NCBI GenBank assembly: GCA_023411715.1
Contig: JAEYOM010000136.1
Span: 1-13,553, forward strand
From: Bacillota bacterium
GTDB taxonomy: Bacteria; Bacillota; Clostridia; Acetivibrionales; DTU013
Length of the DNA stretch: 13,553 nucleotides
Direction: 5' to 3'
Shown here piece after piece: positions 1-7,871 of this stretch; the stretch's first letter is position 1; each line of letters starts with the position of its first letter. The notes beneath the pieces were generated by a model. The model did no database searches and was not told where the DNA came from. It saw nothing but the letters and a program-made list of their open reading frames with translations. Both the position numbers and the translations under genes were made by a program.

Positions 1-127
1 ACAGGGACTCGGTGAGGATTTCATCGATAAGATAGCCGACGAGACGGTCGGTACGACAACGGAAGAAATCCTTCCTTACCTTGAGGAAAAGGGACACCCG
101 GCGCTGACGATGGACCCGCTGTTTTAA
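1..127 (+). CDS. acsB: Acetyl-CoA synthase (CODH/ACS alpha subunit), C-terminal end only
   Basis: The open frame entering the window (first full codon at base 2) gives 41 residues and stops with TAA at 125-127. It reads EDFIDKIADETVGTTTEEIL, then a short stretch ending HPALTMDPLF. This resembles the extreme C-terminus of bacterial acetyl-CoA synthase as I remember it, and acsC follows 26 bases later, as expected in an acetyl-CoA pathway cluster. AcsB makes acetyl-CoA from CO, CoA and the methyl group delivered by the corrinoid iron-sulfur protein, at a nickel-iron A-cluster whose cysteines lie upstream of this fragment. The call rests on a short tail plus strong context; the catalytic part is outside the window. 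Confidence 0.8.
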   Translation, partial: QGLGEDFIDKIADETVGTTTEEILPYLEEKGHPALTMDPLF

Positions 128-153
128 TCATTATATAAAGGAGCGTTTCAAAT

Positions 154-1488
154 ATGGCACTTACGGGGTTGGATATCTACAAACTGCTGCCTAAAAAGAA
201 CTGCAAGGAGTGCGCTCAACCGACCTGCCTCGCGTTTGCGATGGCGCTTGCGGCAGCTAAAACTTCGCTTGACAAATGCCCTTATGTTACCGAAGAAGCG
301 AAGGAAACTCTGGGCAGCGCCGCGGCGCCGCCGATCAAGCTGGTCAAGGCCGGCAGGGCGGACTTCGAACGCAGTATGGGTGATGAGGTGGTGCTTTTCA
401 GGCATGACAAAACATTTTACCATCCTACCTGTATCGCGGTGGAAATATCGGACAAATTGACCGGAAACGACCTTCAGGCAAAAATAGACAAGGTAAATGA
501 CCTGTCATTTGAAAGGGTCGGACAGAAGGTTTCTATCGATATGATAGCCGTAAGGAATGACTCGGGAAACGCCGAAAGCTTTGCTTCGGCGGTTGGAGCA
601 GTTGCGGCAAAGAACCGTTTCGCAACGCTGCTTATCAGTGAGGACACCATGGCTATGGAAAAGGCGCTTGAGATCGTCGGCGGCGACAAGCCTTTGATCT
701 ATGCGGCTACTGAAGTCAATTGCGATAAAATGGTCGAGCTGGCAAAGAAGTATTCGTGTCCTCTTGTTGTTAAAGGAAGCGGGCTCGAGTCGACGGCGGC
801 GCTGGTCGAAAAGATCGCGGCCTCCTATAAAGACCTTGTGATAGATGTAGGAACGAGGCAGCTGTCTCAGGCGCTGGCTGAAATAACTCAGACAAGAAGG
901 CTTTCAATAAAGAAGAAATTCAGGCCGTTCGGTTACCCGGTGATCGCATTCACTTCCTCATCGGATCCGAGGGAAGAAGTGGTTGAGGCATCCGTCTATA
1001 TCGCAAAGTACGCAAGCTGCGTCGTGCTAAAGGCTTCCGAAAAATCGCAGCTGCTGCCTCTGATGGCTCTCAGGATGAACCTCTATACGGATCCTCAGAA
1101 GCCCAGCCAGGTTGAACCCAAGGTGTACGAACTGGGTGCGGTTACTAAGGATTCGCCTGTTTATGTCACGACGAATTTCTCGCTTACCTATTACACCGTT
1201 GAAGGCGAGATATCCGGAAGCAAGATTCCATCGTATATTATAGCCTGCCCGACAGACGGTACATCTGTACTGACGGCCTGGGCCTCCGGCAAATTTACTG
1301 GAGAAAAAATAGCGGAGTTCATCAAAACCTGCGGCATAGAAGAGAAGGTAAGCCACAGGAACATCGTGATACCGGGCTATGTAGCGGTCATTAAGGGTGT
1401 TCTGGAGGAAAAGTCGGGCTGGCATGTTACAGTAGCGCCGAACGAGGCGTCCGGCCTGCCCACATTTGCAAAAGCTCATTTTGCCTGA
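154..1488 (+). CDS. acsC: Corrinoid iron-sulfur protein large (gamma) subunit
   Basis: 444 residues, the usual length for AcsC. The N-terminus carries the cysteine set of the low-potential [4Fe-4S] cluster: C17, C20, C25 and C42 (CX2CX4CX16C). The middle is the TIM-barrel region and the C-terminal third is the cobalamin-binding domain. With AcsD it forms the heterodimer that accepts the methyl group from methyl-H4folate (via AcsE) on cobalt and hands it to AcsB. The start is well supported: AAAGGAG at 137-143 lies 10 bases before the ATG. It follows acsB by 26 bases and precedes acsV by about 70, so co-transcription is likely. No missing residue or frame disruption seen. Confidence 0.97.
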   Translation: MALTGLDIYKLLPKKNCKECAQPTCLAFAMALAAAKTSLDKCPYVTEEAKETLGSAAAPPIKLVKAGRADFERSMGDEVVLFRHDKTFYHPTCIAVEISDKLTGNDLQAKIDKVNDLSFERVGQKVSIDMIAVRNDSGNAESFASAVGAVAAKNRFATLLISEDTMAMEKALEIVGGDKPLIYAATEVNCDKMVELAKKYSCPLVVKGSGLESTAALVEKIAASYKDLVIDVGTRQLSQALAEITQTRRLSIKKKFRPFGYPVIAFTSSSDPREEVVEASVYIAKYASCVVLKASEKSQLLPLMALRMNLYTDPQKPSQVEPKVYELGAVTKDSPVYVTTNFSLTYYTVEGEISGSKIPSYIIACPTDGTSVLTAWASGKFTGEKIAEFIKTCGIEEKVSHRNIVIPGYVAVIKGVLEEKSGWHVTVAPNEASGLPTFAKAHFA

Positions 1489-1559
1489 TGGCTAATGTAA
1501 TGACATGATTATAGGATAAGTTCAGGTTGCATTGATCGAAATAAATAAGGATGGATCAG

Positions 1560-3455
1560 ATGGATACTCTCAGGGTAACGATTTTACCTGAAAACGCGGC
1601 CGTAACGGTCAAAAAAGGAACGAGCCTGCTCAACGCGGCAAGACAGGCGGGCATTGGTGTGATCAGCCCCTGCGGCGGAGCAGGCACCTGCGGTAAATGC
1701 GCAGTGAAGGTATTGAGCGGCGAGTACGAGCCGGGTGATGCTGGCAGCTTTCCTGAGAAACTCAGGGAAGAGGGCTATATCAGTGCATGCCAGGCCAGAG
1801 CGGTAACCGATCTCGTTATCGAAGTGCCCGCTTTTGCAAGGCTGCTGAGGCATGAGGTCGTACTGTCGAGCAAGGATTCCGGACCGGGTATCGGATATGG
1901 GCATGCGGAGGATATCATAACGGATCCAGTCAGCAGGAAATGCTTCGTTAAGCTTGACGCGCCGACACTATCGGATAACCTGAACGATCTGGACAGACTT
2001 AAGATGGCGCTCAACAGGGAGCACGGCATCGATAACCCGGTCATCGGTACCGGTTGTCTGGCAGTTTTGCCGTATATCGTCCGGAAGGGAGACTGGAGTG
2101 TAACCGCAACCCTTGCTGAAGTAAACGGAGTAACCGAGATCATCCGGGTAGAACCCGGTAATTCGATAAAGCCCGCGATAGGTCTGACTGTCGACCTGGG
2201 TACGACGACTGTCGCAGCGAGGCTCGTCGATCTCGGGAGAGGGACCGTGATCGATCAGGCAGGTACCTACAACAGGCAGTGCGCTTACGGCTCAGATGTA
2301 ATATCGAGGATATGTTATACCGAGGATGACCCGGAAGGGATAAAATCGATGCAGCAGGCGGCGGTCGATACGATAAATGAACTGGCCGTTGCGCTGGCAG
2401 CCAAAAACGGCCTGGACGGAGACGATATATCGGTTATGGCTGTCGGCGGCAACACGGTCATGATACATCTGCTTTTCGGCATAACGACCTCATGGCTGAG
2501 GCGGGAGCCTTATGTGCCCAGCGCCGTCAAATTTTCCGATATAAAAGCCGGGCTGTATGGTTTCGCGGTCAACCCGGAGGCGCCTGTTATCACAATGCCG
2601 TCAGTTGCCAGCTATGTTGGGGGAGATATCACAGCAGGCGTTCTGGCTACCAGACTGGCACGTTCCGAAGAGCATGTGCTGTTTGCTGACATCGGCACCA
2701 ATGGTGAAATGGTGCTTGGAAACAATGACTGGATGATCGCGTGTTCGTGCTCCGCAGGCCCCGCATTCGAAGGTTCGGGGATAAGCTGCGGACTCAGGGC
2801 CATGGATGGGGCGATAGACCGGATCGAAATTGATGAAGCGACCTATGATGTAAGCTGCAGGATGATCGGCAATATCAAGCCGCTTGGTATTTGCGGTTCG
2901 GGACTTATATATTCTCTTTCAGAAATGATGAGGGCGGGGATCATCGACAGGGCGGGACAGATAAACGGCAGCATACCGTCCCGCAGGATAAGGCGCGGGG
3001 GCGAGGGACTGGAGTATGTGCTGGTTTTTGCCGAAGAAAGCGGAAGCGGCCGGGATATCGTTATCACAGACAGCGATATAAAAAATCTGCTGAGAGCGAA
3101 GGGTGCGATCTTTGCGGGCATCAGGACAATGCTCAGGGAAGTGCGGCTGGGCTTCGATGATATTTCCAAAATATACATTGCAGGCGGCTTCGGAAATTAT
3201 ATCAACATAACCGACGCTATAAACATCGGCATGTTTCCCGATATACCGGAAGAAAAATACGAGTATGTCGGCAATAGCTGCATACAGGGGACGATGCTTG
3301 CGATGGTAAACCGTAAAGCTCACAGGGAAGCTCTTGATATAGCGGATAAAATGACCTGCCTGGAGCTGTCATCGGGCGGCGCCTTTATGGAAGAATTTGT
3401 GCAGGCTTTGTTTATACCGCATACGGACCTGGAATTATTCAAACGAAAAAGGTGA
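1560..3455 (+). CDS. acsV: Reductive activator of the corrinoid iron-sulfur protein (RACo/AcsV-type, 2Fe-2S + ASKHA ATPase)
   Basis: About 631 residues counted from the ATG at 1560. The N-terminal domain is a plant-type [2Fe-2S] ferredoxin fold with C38, C44, C47 and C77 (CGGAGTCGKC motif). The C-terminal half is a DUF4445/ASKHA-type ATPase: first phosphate loop around VDLGTTT (D212), second around DIGTNGE (D377), and the glycine motif AGGFGN near 541. RACo proteins use ATP to drive an electron uphill and return inactive Co(II) CoFeSP to Co(I). The start is ambiguous: an ATG at 1551 is in frame but AAGGA sits directly against it, whereas the same AAGGA is 8 bases before the ATG at 1560, which I prefer. 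Neighbours acsC and acsD encode its substrate protein. Related DUF4445 activators serve other methyltransferase systems, but context points to CoFeSP. Confidence 0.93.
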   Translation: MDTLRVTILPENAAVTVKKGTSLLNAARQAGIGVISPCGGAGTCGKCAVKVLSGEYEPGDAGSFPEKLREEGYISACQARAVTDLVIEVPAFARLLRHEVVLSSKDSGPGIGYGHAEDIITDPVSRKCFVKLDAPTLSDNLNDLDRLKMALNREHGIDNPVIGTGCLAVLPYIVRKGDWSVTATLAEVNGVTEIIRVEPGNSIKPAIGLTVDLGTTTVAARLVDLGRGTVIDQAGTYNRQCAYGSDVISRICYTEDDPEGIKSMQQAAVDTINELAVALAAKNGLDGDDISVMAVGGNTVMIHLLFGITTSWLRREPYVPSAVKFSDIKAGLYGFAVNPEAPVITMPSVASYVGGDITAGVLATRLARSEEHVLFADIGTNGEMVLGNNDWMIACSCSAGPAFEGSGISCGLRAMDGAIDRIEIDEATYDVSCRMIGNIKPLGICGSGLIYSLSEMMRAGIIDRAGQINGSIPSRRIRRGGEGLEYVLVFAEESGSGRDIVITDSDIKNLLRAKGAIFAGIRTMLREVRLGFDDISKIYIAGGFGNYINITDAINIGMFPDIPEEKYEYVGNSCIQGTMLAMVNRKAHREALDIADKMTCLELSSGGAFMEEFVQALFIPHTDLELFKRKR

Positions 3456-3471
3456 GGGGAGATAAAGGAAA

Positions 3472-3510
3472 GGGGACACACCTTCAAATACCGTAAAAAG
3501 GTATGTCCCC
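3472..3510 (+). repeat. REP-like GGGGACA...TGTCCCC palindrome between acsV and acsF
   Basis: GGGGACACACCTT (3472-3484) pairs with AAGGTATGTCCCC (3498-3510): 13 positions with a single C/A mismatch around a 13-base loop. It fills the acsV-acsF gap. The same GGGGACA/TGTCCCC frame recurs at 10898 and a GGGACA form occurs twice near 4350-4405, so it is a dispersed family rather than a one-off terminator; no T-run follows it. Sequences of this look commonly accompany IS200-like REP-associated tyrosine transposases, but no such transposase is in the window. Confidence 0.75.
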
Positions 3511-3579
3511 AATAAGACTGTTACGGAGTATGTCCACTTTCGGCACTAAAGCGGCAGAATCTAATAAGGAGGCTGGATT

Positions 3580-4335
3580 ATGGCAATTCAAATAGCGGTG
3601 GCAGGAAAGGGCGGTTCGGGAAAGACTTCGTTCTGCGCGTTATTGATTAAATACCTTATCGAAAAGGGCAAGTATCCGATACTTGCTGTAGACGCGGATG
3701 CGAATGCCAACCTGAACGAGGCTCTCGGACTTGAGATAGAGAATGAAACGGTTTCGGAACTGATTGCGAAGACAAAGGACCTCCATGGCATCCCTGAGGG
3801 AATGTCCCAGGAGACCTATATAGAATACCGGCTCAACGCCTCGATGGCTGAGGGCAAACACGTGGACCTGCTTGTGATGGGAGGTCCCGAAGGGCCGGGC
3901 TGCTTCTGCTTCCCGAACAATCTGCTCAGGAAGTACCTGGATAATCTGACCAGAAGCTACAAATATATCGTAATGGACAACGAGGCAGGGCTTGAGCATA
4001 TCAGCAGACGTACAACACAGGACGTCGATGTTTTGTTCGTCATAAGCGACAATTCGGCAAGATCCGTACGTTCTGCCGGAAGGGTCAAAAAGCTGCTCGA
4101 AGAGATAAAAACCAAAGTCAACAAGGTTTACCTGATAATGACGAAAACTTCGGAACAGGATGTAGAGAACTTAAGGGAAGAGATAGACAGGACAGGACTC
4201 GAGCTCATAGGCATTATCCCGGCCGATCCGACGCTCGTGCAATTTGATATCAAGGGCAGGCCGCTGTCGGAGCTGCCTGCGGATTCACCGGCGGTGAAGG
4301 TGGCCTTCGGGATATTGGATAGGCTTAAGATATGA
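3580..4335 (+). CDS. acsF: CooC/AcsF-type nickel-insertion ATPase (MinD/ParA superfamily)
   Basis: 251 residues. The N-terminus has a deviant Walker A, GKGGSGKT at residues 9-16, with signature lysine K10 and P-loop lysine K15. C108 and C110 form the CFC (CxC) motif typical of CooC-like nickel chaperones, where a dimer binds one Ni(II) between subunits. A Walker-B-like strand (VMDNEAG, around D133) follows. The protein hydrolyses ATP to help load nickel into CODH or ACS active sites. Placement inside the acs cluster favours AcsF (ACS maturation); CooC serving the CODH C-cluster cannot be excluded from sequence alone. Start is firm: AAGGAGG at 3566-3572, 7 bases before the ATG. The gene is flanked on both sides by GGGGACA/GGGACA palindromes, unlike the other junctions in this cluster. 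Confidence 0.9.
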   Translation: MAIQIAVAGKGGSGKTSFCALLIKYLIEKGKYPILAVDADANANLNEALGLEIENETVSELIAKTKDLHGIPEGMSQETYIEYRLNASMAEGKHVDLLVMGGPEGPGCFCFPNNLLRKYLDNLTRSYKYIVMDNEAGLEHISRRTTQDVDVLFVISDNSARSVRSAGRVKKLLEEIKTKVNKVYLIMTKTSEQDVENLREEIDRTGLELIGIIPADPTLVQFDIKGRPLSELPADSPAVKVAFGILDRLKI

Positions 4336-4347
4336 TAGTTGGACAGG

Positions 4348-4405
4348 GGACAGGGATCTTGTCCAAAGATATGATCATGGGATAGAGGGACAGGGACCTT
4401 GTCCC
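4348..4405 (+). repeat. Two tandem GGGACAGG-CTTGTCCC palindromes between acsF and acsD
   Basis: Two short hairpins lie in the 145-base acsF-acsD gap. Copy one is 4348-4364 (GGACAGGGATCTTGTCC, 7-bp stem counting one G-T pair). Copy two is 4387-4405 (GGGACAGGGACCTTGTCCC, 8-9 bp). They differ by a base or two and at the ends, and share the GGACAGGG..CTTGTCC frame. No strong T-run follows either, so they look like REP-type repeats rather than classic terminators. The rest of the gap is AT-rich and leads to the acsD ribosome site. Confidence 0.75.
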
Positions 4406-4480
4406 ATTTCAGAAGCCGGCCCTACATAATGGATTATTTTGATTTGCTAATAAATTAGTTATTGAGAGGGGATAAGCAAA

Positions 4481-5455
4481 ATGCCTGTACAGGTTTTAAA
4501 GGACAGAAATCCCGGCAGCGTAATTACTGTTACTTTAGGTGCGGCCAAAGAACAGGGTGGTTCAAGGACAACCACCGTAAAGGTCGGAGGAACGTCCAGT
4601 CTGCCCTTCCTGCATTTTGAAGGAGAGGCGCCGAACAGACCGGTCATTGCGATGGAAGTGGTCGACAGGAACCCGTCGGAGTGGAACAAAGAAGTAAGGA
4701 AGCCCTTCGAAGGAGTGCTCGACGATCCCGCGGCGTGGGCGAAGAAATGTGTGGACGAATACGGTGCGGACATGATATTCCTGCGTCTTCAGAGTGCGGA
4801 CCCGGACCTTGGCAACAGTTCGCCTGAAAAATGCATCGCAACCGTCAAATCCGTACTTTCGGCTGTCGGCGTTCCGCTTGCAGTCGTTGGCTGCGGTATC
4901 GACGAGGTCGACAATGCCGTTATCTCGGCCGTTGCTGAAGCATATGCGGGAGAAAACCTGCTGCTCGGCTTTGCAACGCAGAACAATTACAATACCATCG
5001 TTGCGGCGTGTATGGTTCACAAACACACTGTCATCGCACAGTCGCCGCTGGATATAAACATCTGCAAACAGCTGAACATAATGATAACCGAAATGGGGCT
5101 CCCGCCGGAAAAGATCATAATCGACCCAAGCATAGGCGGACTCGGCTACGGCCTCGAGTATTCGTATTCGATCGGGGAGAGAGGCAGACTGGGCGCACTG
5201 CAGGGAGATAAGATGCTATCCATGCCTACGCTGGGAACAATAGGGACGGAAGCCTGGAAGGCCAAGGAAGTAAATGCAGGCGCTGATGAATTCCCGGGTT
5301 GGGGAGACCAGGCCGAAAGAGGCATATTGTGGGAGGCAACTACAGCTGTCGCTCTTCTGCAGTCAGGTCTTGACATACTTGTTATGAGGCATCCGGAAGC
5401 TATCAGGGTCGTTAAAAAGAATATAGATGAGCTTATGACTAAAAGCAGTCTATAA
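4481..5455 (+). CDS. acsD: Corrinoid iron-sulfur protein small (beta) subunit
   Basis: 324 residues with the TIM-barrel organisation of AcsD/CdhD. Recognisable stretches include VIAMEVVDRNPSEWN (about 55-69), GADMIFLRLQSADPD (about 95-109), and IIDPSIGGLGYGLEYS (about 213-228). It partners AcsC in the CoFeSP heterodimer; the small subunit carries no iron-sulfur cluster of its own and caps the corrinoid. The start follows a GAGAGGGGA purine run at 4464-4472. It is separated from acsE by 21 bases, so the two are surely co-translated from one message. Unlike many acetogen clusters, acsC and acsD are not adjacent here; acsV and acsF lie between them. Confidence 0.96.
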   Translation: MPVQVLKDRNPGSVITVTLGAAKEQGGSRTTTVKVGGTSSLPFLHFEGEAPNRPVIAMEVVDRNPSEWNKEVRKPFEGVLDDPAAWAKKCVDEYGADMIFLRLQSADPDLGNSSPEKCIATVKSVLSAVGVPLAVVGCGIDEVDNAVISAVAEAYAGENLLLGFATQNNYNTIVAACMVHKHTVIAQSPLDINICKQLNIMITEMGLPPEKIIIDPSIGGLGYGLEYSYSIGERGRLGALQGDKMLSMPTLGTIGTEAWKAKEVNAGADEFPGWGDQAERGILWEATTAVALLQSGLDILVMRHPEAIRVVKKNIDELMTKSSL

Positions 5456-5476
5456 TTAATTTTGTGAGGTGTTCGA

Positions 5477-6274
5477 ATGGAGATCATTGGCGAAAGAATC
5501 AACGGCATGTTCAGGGACATCAGGGAGGCTATCCAGGCAAAAGACAGGAAGCCTGTGCAGGATTGGGCCGTCAGGCAGATGGATAACGGAGCGACCTGGC
5601 TCGATATAAATACCGGCGCAGGCGCCGAGGACCAGATGGCCGCCATGAAATGGCTCATCAATACGGTTCAGGAGGCAGTCGATACGCCCCTGTCGCTCGA
5701 TTCCACCAATTACGATATCATCGAGGAAGGCCTGAAGCTTTGTAGGAGGCCTGCGCTGATAAATTCCTGCCATGCCGACAGGTATAAGATCGAGAGAGTT
5801 TTCCCCATGGCAGTCAAATACAACGCCAAGGTTATAGGACTGGCAATGAGCGAGGAATCAGGCATACCGAAGGACGCCGGGAACAGGGTCGCGCTTGCGA
5901 TGGAACTCGTCGCGGCTGCCGATGAATTCGGACTTCCGCTCGAGGATCTGTACATAGACCCGCTCATACTTCCGGTCAATGTTGCTCAGGACCACGCAGT
6001 CGAGGCTATGGAGACCCTGAGGCAGGTTAAGCTGTTGTCCGATCCTGCTCCTAAAACTGTAGTCGGACTTTCCAACGTTTCGCAGCGATGCCTGAACAGA
6101 AAGCTCATAAACAGGACCATGCTTGTCATGCTGATGGCCTGCGGCCTTGACTCTGCAATAGCCGATGCGTGCGACGATGATCTGATGGAGGCTGCGGCAA
6201 CGGCGAGGATACTTATGAACAAGGAAATTTACTGCGATTCATATATCAACCTTTTCAAGACCCGAAAATATTAA
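5477..6274 (+). CDS. acsE: 5-methyltetrahydrofolate:corrinoid iron-sulfur protein methyltransferase
   Basis: 265 residues, a pterin-binding TIM barrel. Residues matching the folate-binding and proton-relay set known from the Moorella enzyme are present: D75 (LSLDS), N96 (LINS), D161 (YIDPL) and N200 (GLSNVS). It transfers the methyl group of methyl-H4folate to Co(I) of AcsC/AcsD, joining the folate branch to acetyl-CoA synthesis. The start follows GTGAGGTG at 5464-5471. The last codons (KTRKY) run directly into structured element copy 1, whose conserved left end TAAGGATCGG supplies the stop codon. Last gene of the acs cluster in this window. Confidence 0.96.
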   Translation: MEIIGERINGMFRDIREAIQAKDRKPVQDWAVRQMDNGATWLDINTGAGAEDQMAAMKWLINTVQEAVDTPLSLDSTNYDIIEEGLKLCRRPALINSCHADRYKIERVFPMAVKYNAKVIGLAMSEESGIPKDAGNRVALAMELVAAADEFGLPLEDLYIDPLILPVNVAQDHAVEAMETLRQVKLLSDPAPKTVVGLSNVSQRCLNRKLINRTMLVMLMACGLDSAIADACDDDLMEAAATARILMNKEIYCDSYINLFKTRKY

Positions 6275-6478
6275 GGATCGGCTAAAATATTAGTTCCGGT
6301 ACTTTTAATGGATTTCTGCTTTGCAGAAATGCTACACTAATGAAACATTTCGCATTAGCGAAATCTATTGGGGAATGGAGCGGACTGGTCGCATACTGCG
6401 TATGCGGCTCGCCCATGCAGCCGGGTTAGCGTAGTTCCCCGGAATAGTTTATCGAAAGTTATATTTTAACGATCTAAG
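6272..6478. repeat. Structured palindromic element, copy 1 (with about 60 extra bases)
   Basis: A repeat shared with 8719-8866. Its ends are inverted: TAAGGATCGGCTAAAATATTA-type on the left (6272-6292, not written here as one run) against TTATATTTTA-ACGATC on the right. Inside, GGGGAA (6370-6375) faces TTCCCC (6435-6440), and a hairpin GCATAC-TGC-GTATGC lies at 6391-6405. Bases 6407-6429 are identical to 8794-8816. Relative to copy 2 it carries an insertion of about 60 bases holding two more perfect hairpins: ATTTCTGC/GCAGAAAT (6312-6330) and ATTTCGC/GCGAAAT (6347-6364). It occupies most of the acsE-regulator gap. It could be a MITE-like element or a structured RNA; orientation is unknown. 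Confidence 0.8.
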
Positions 6479-6521
6479 CGGTGAGGGCAGTACAAATTAT
6501 AGTATACATAACACTTAAAAT

Positions 6522-6550
6522 TTGATAATCTTTCTCTAGGATGATAATAT
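6522..6550 (+). promoter_or_regulatory. Sigma-70-type promoter for the PocR-AraC regulator and corrinoid protein
   Basis: TTGATA at 6522-6527, a 17-base spacer, then TAATAT at 6545-6550: near-consensus -35 and -10 with ideal spacing. Transcription would begin near 6557, giving a leader of about 22 bases before the ATG at 6579. Just upstream, 6497-6511 reads TTAT-A-GTATAC-ATAA, an imperfect palindrome that could be an operator for the regulator itself; that part is speculative. Confidence 0.7.
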
Positions 6551-6578
6551 CCGGGATAAGAGAGCGTGAGTAGACCTG

Positions 6579-7841
6579 ATGCAGTCAAATGATTACGGAT
6601 TTGATTATGACCGGGCAAAACACGATGCTGAAGTTTACAGCCGTTCGACAGGCATTGAATGCACCGTCATAGATGACACAGGCAATACGGTCATTGAGGC
6701 ATGCGGTGGGAAAACATGTTCGTTTTGCAGTTCTGTCCGGCAGAAGGGGCAGGGCTGCCTTAACGCCCACCTGTATGGCAGTTACCAGGCTGAAAGGTTC
6801 GGGGGAAAATATATTTTCTTTTGCCATATGGGGCTCGTGCACTGGGTATCACCGATCACCAATGATGGTATAATGAAGGGAGCAATGCTCGGCGGTCCAG
6901 TAATGATGATGGAACCGGATGAATTCCTGCTCGACGACCTGCTTGCCGGCAATCACCTGGATGAAGCTACGATACAGGCGCTGAAGCAGCATATACAGGA
7001 AGTACCGATCGTCAGCCCTGAACGTGTCAGCGATCTTTCGGAACTGCTTTATATAGTTGCTTCACATGTTTCAGGCGAGACTGGCGCGGCGTATCAAAAC
7101 GACAGGGATTATCAGGAACAGCAATCCGAGATATCGGAGTACATCCATTATATAAAGACGATGGGCGGGGATGAAGCGGAAAATTACCCGGTCGAAAAAG
7201 AGCGGGAATTGCTTTCGCTCATTTCGCTGGGTGATAAAGCCGGATCACAGAAGGTGCTGAATGAGATACTCGGGCATATTTTCTTCTCAACCGGCGGGAA
7301 TTTTGAAGTTATCAAGGCGCGTGTACTGGAACTGGTCGTACTGCTTTCCAGGGCTGCCCTCGAAGGCGGCGCGGACGTTGAGCAGATATTTGGCCTCAAC
7401 TACAAATATCTGTCGCAGATACATGACTTCAAATCCGTAGATGAACTGTCATCCTGGCTTTCAAGCATTATGGCGAGATTCACGGACTGCGTGTTCAATC
7501 TGACCAACGTCAAGCATATTGACGTGATATACAAGGCTGTTGATCATATCAAAAGGAATTATATGAAAAAGATCACACTCGATGAAGTCGCATCGAACGT
7601 GTATCTGAGTACCACTTATTTCAGCGCAGTATTCAAGGAAGAGATGAATTGCAGCTTCAACAGCTATGTAAACAGGATAAGGATAGAAATGAGCAAGAAG
7701 CTGCTGGCGGACAATACGATATCACTCGTTGATGTAGCGAACCTAGTGGGCTACGAGGATCAGAGCTATTTTACAAAGGTATTCAGGAGCCAGACAGGGA
7801 TAAGCCCGGGAAAGTTCAGGGAAAGAAGAGGACAACAATAA
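6579..7841 (+). CDS. AraC-family transcriptional regulator with PocR-type sensory domain
   Basis: 420 residues. The N-terminal part (about 10-165) matches the PocR ligand-binding domain pattern: FDYDRAK at the start, then a cysteine group C42, C47, C50, C60 and C82-H83, and GAMLGGPVMM near 101-110. A helical linker (about 170-310) follows. The C-terminal ~100 residues are two helix-turn-helix motifs of the AraC/XylS type (TLDEVASNVYLSTTYFSAVF near 333-352; VDVANLVGYEDQSYFTKVFR near 384-403; end GISPGKFRERR). It probably responds to a small ligand and controls the adjacent corrinoid protein gene, 30 bases downstream. PocR itself responds to 1,2-propanediol; the ligand here is unknown and a methylated substrate is only inference. 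The ribosome site is weak (GAGCGTGAG near 6562-6570). Confidence 0.9.
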   Translation: MQSNDYGFDYDRAKHDAEVYSRSTGIECTVIDDTGNTVIEACGGKTCSFCSSVRQKGQGCLNAHLYGSYQAERFGGKYIFFCHMGLVHWVSPITNDGIMKGAMLGGPVMMMEPDEFLLDDLLAGNHLDEATIQALKQHIQEVPIVSPERVSDLSELLYIVASHVSGETGAAYQNDRDYQEQQSEISEYIHYIKTMGGDEAENYPVEKERELLSLISLGDKAGSQKVLNEILGHIFFSTGGNFEVIKARVLELVVLLSRAALEGGADVEQIFGLNYKYLSQIHDFKSVDELSSWLSSIMARFTDCVFNLTNVKHIDVIYKAVDHIKRNYMKKITLDEVASNVYLSTTYFSAVFKEEMNCSFNSYVNRIRIEMSKKLLADNTISLVDVANLVGYEDQSYFTKVFRSQTGISPGKFRERRGQQ

Positions 7842-7871
7842 TTTATATAATAACATATCAGGAGGTTTCAT

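Noticed and set aside
5146..5661. Minus-strand open frame of 171 codons across the acsD-acsE junction
   Set aside because: Antisense shadow of two well-supported genes, with no ribosome site or recognisable domain.
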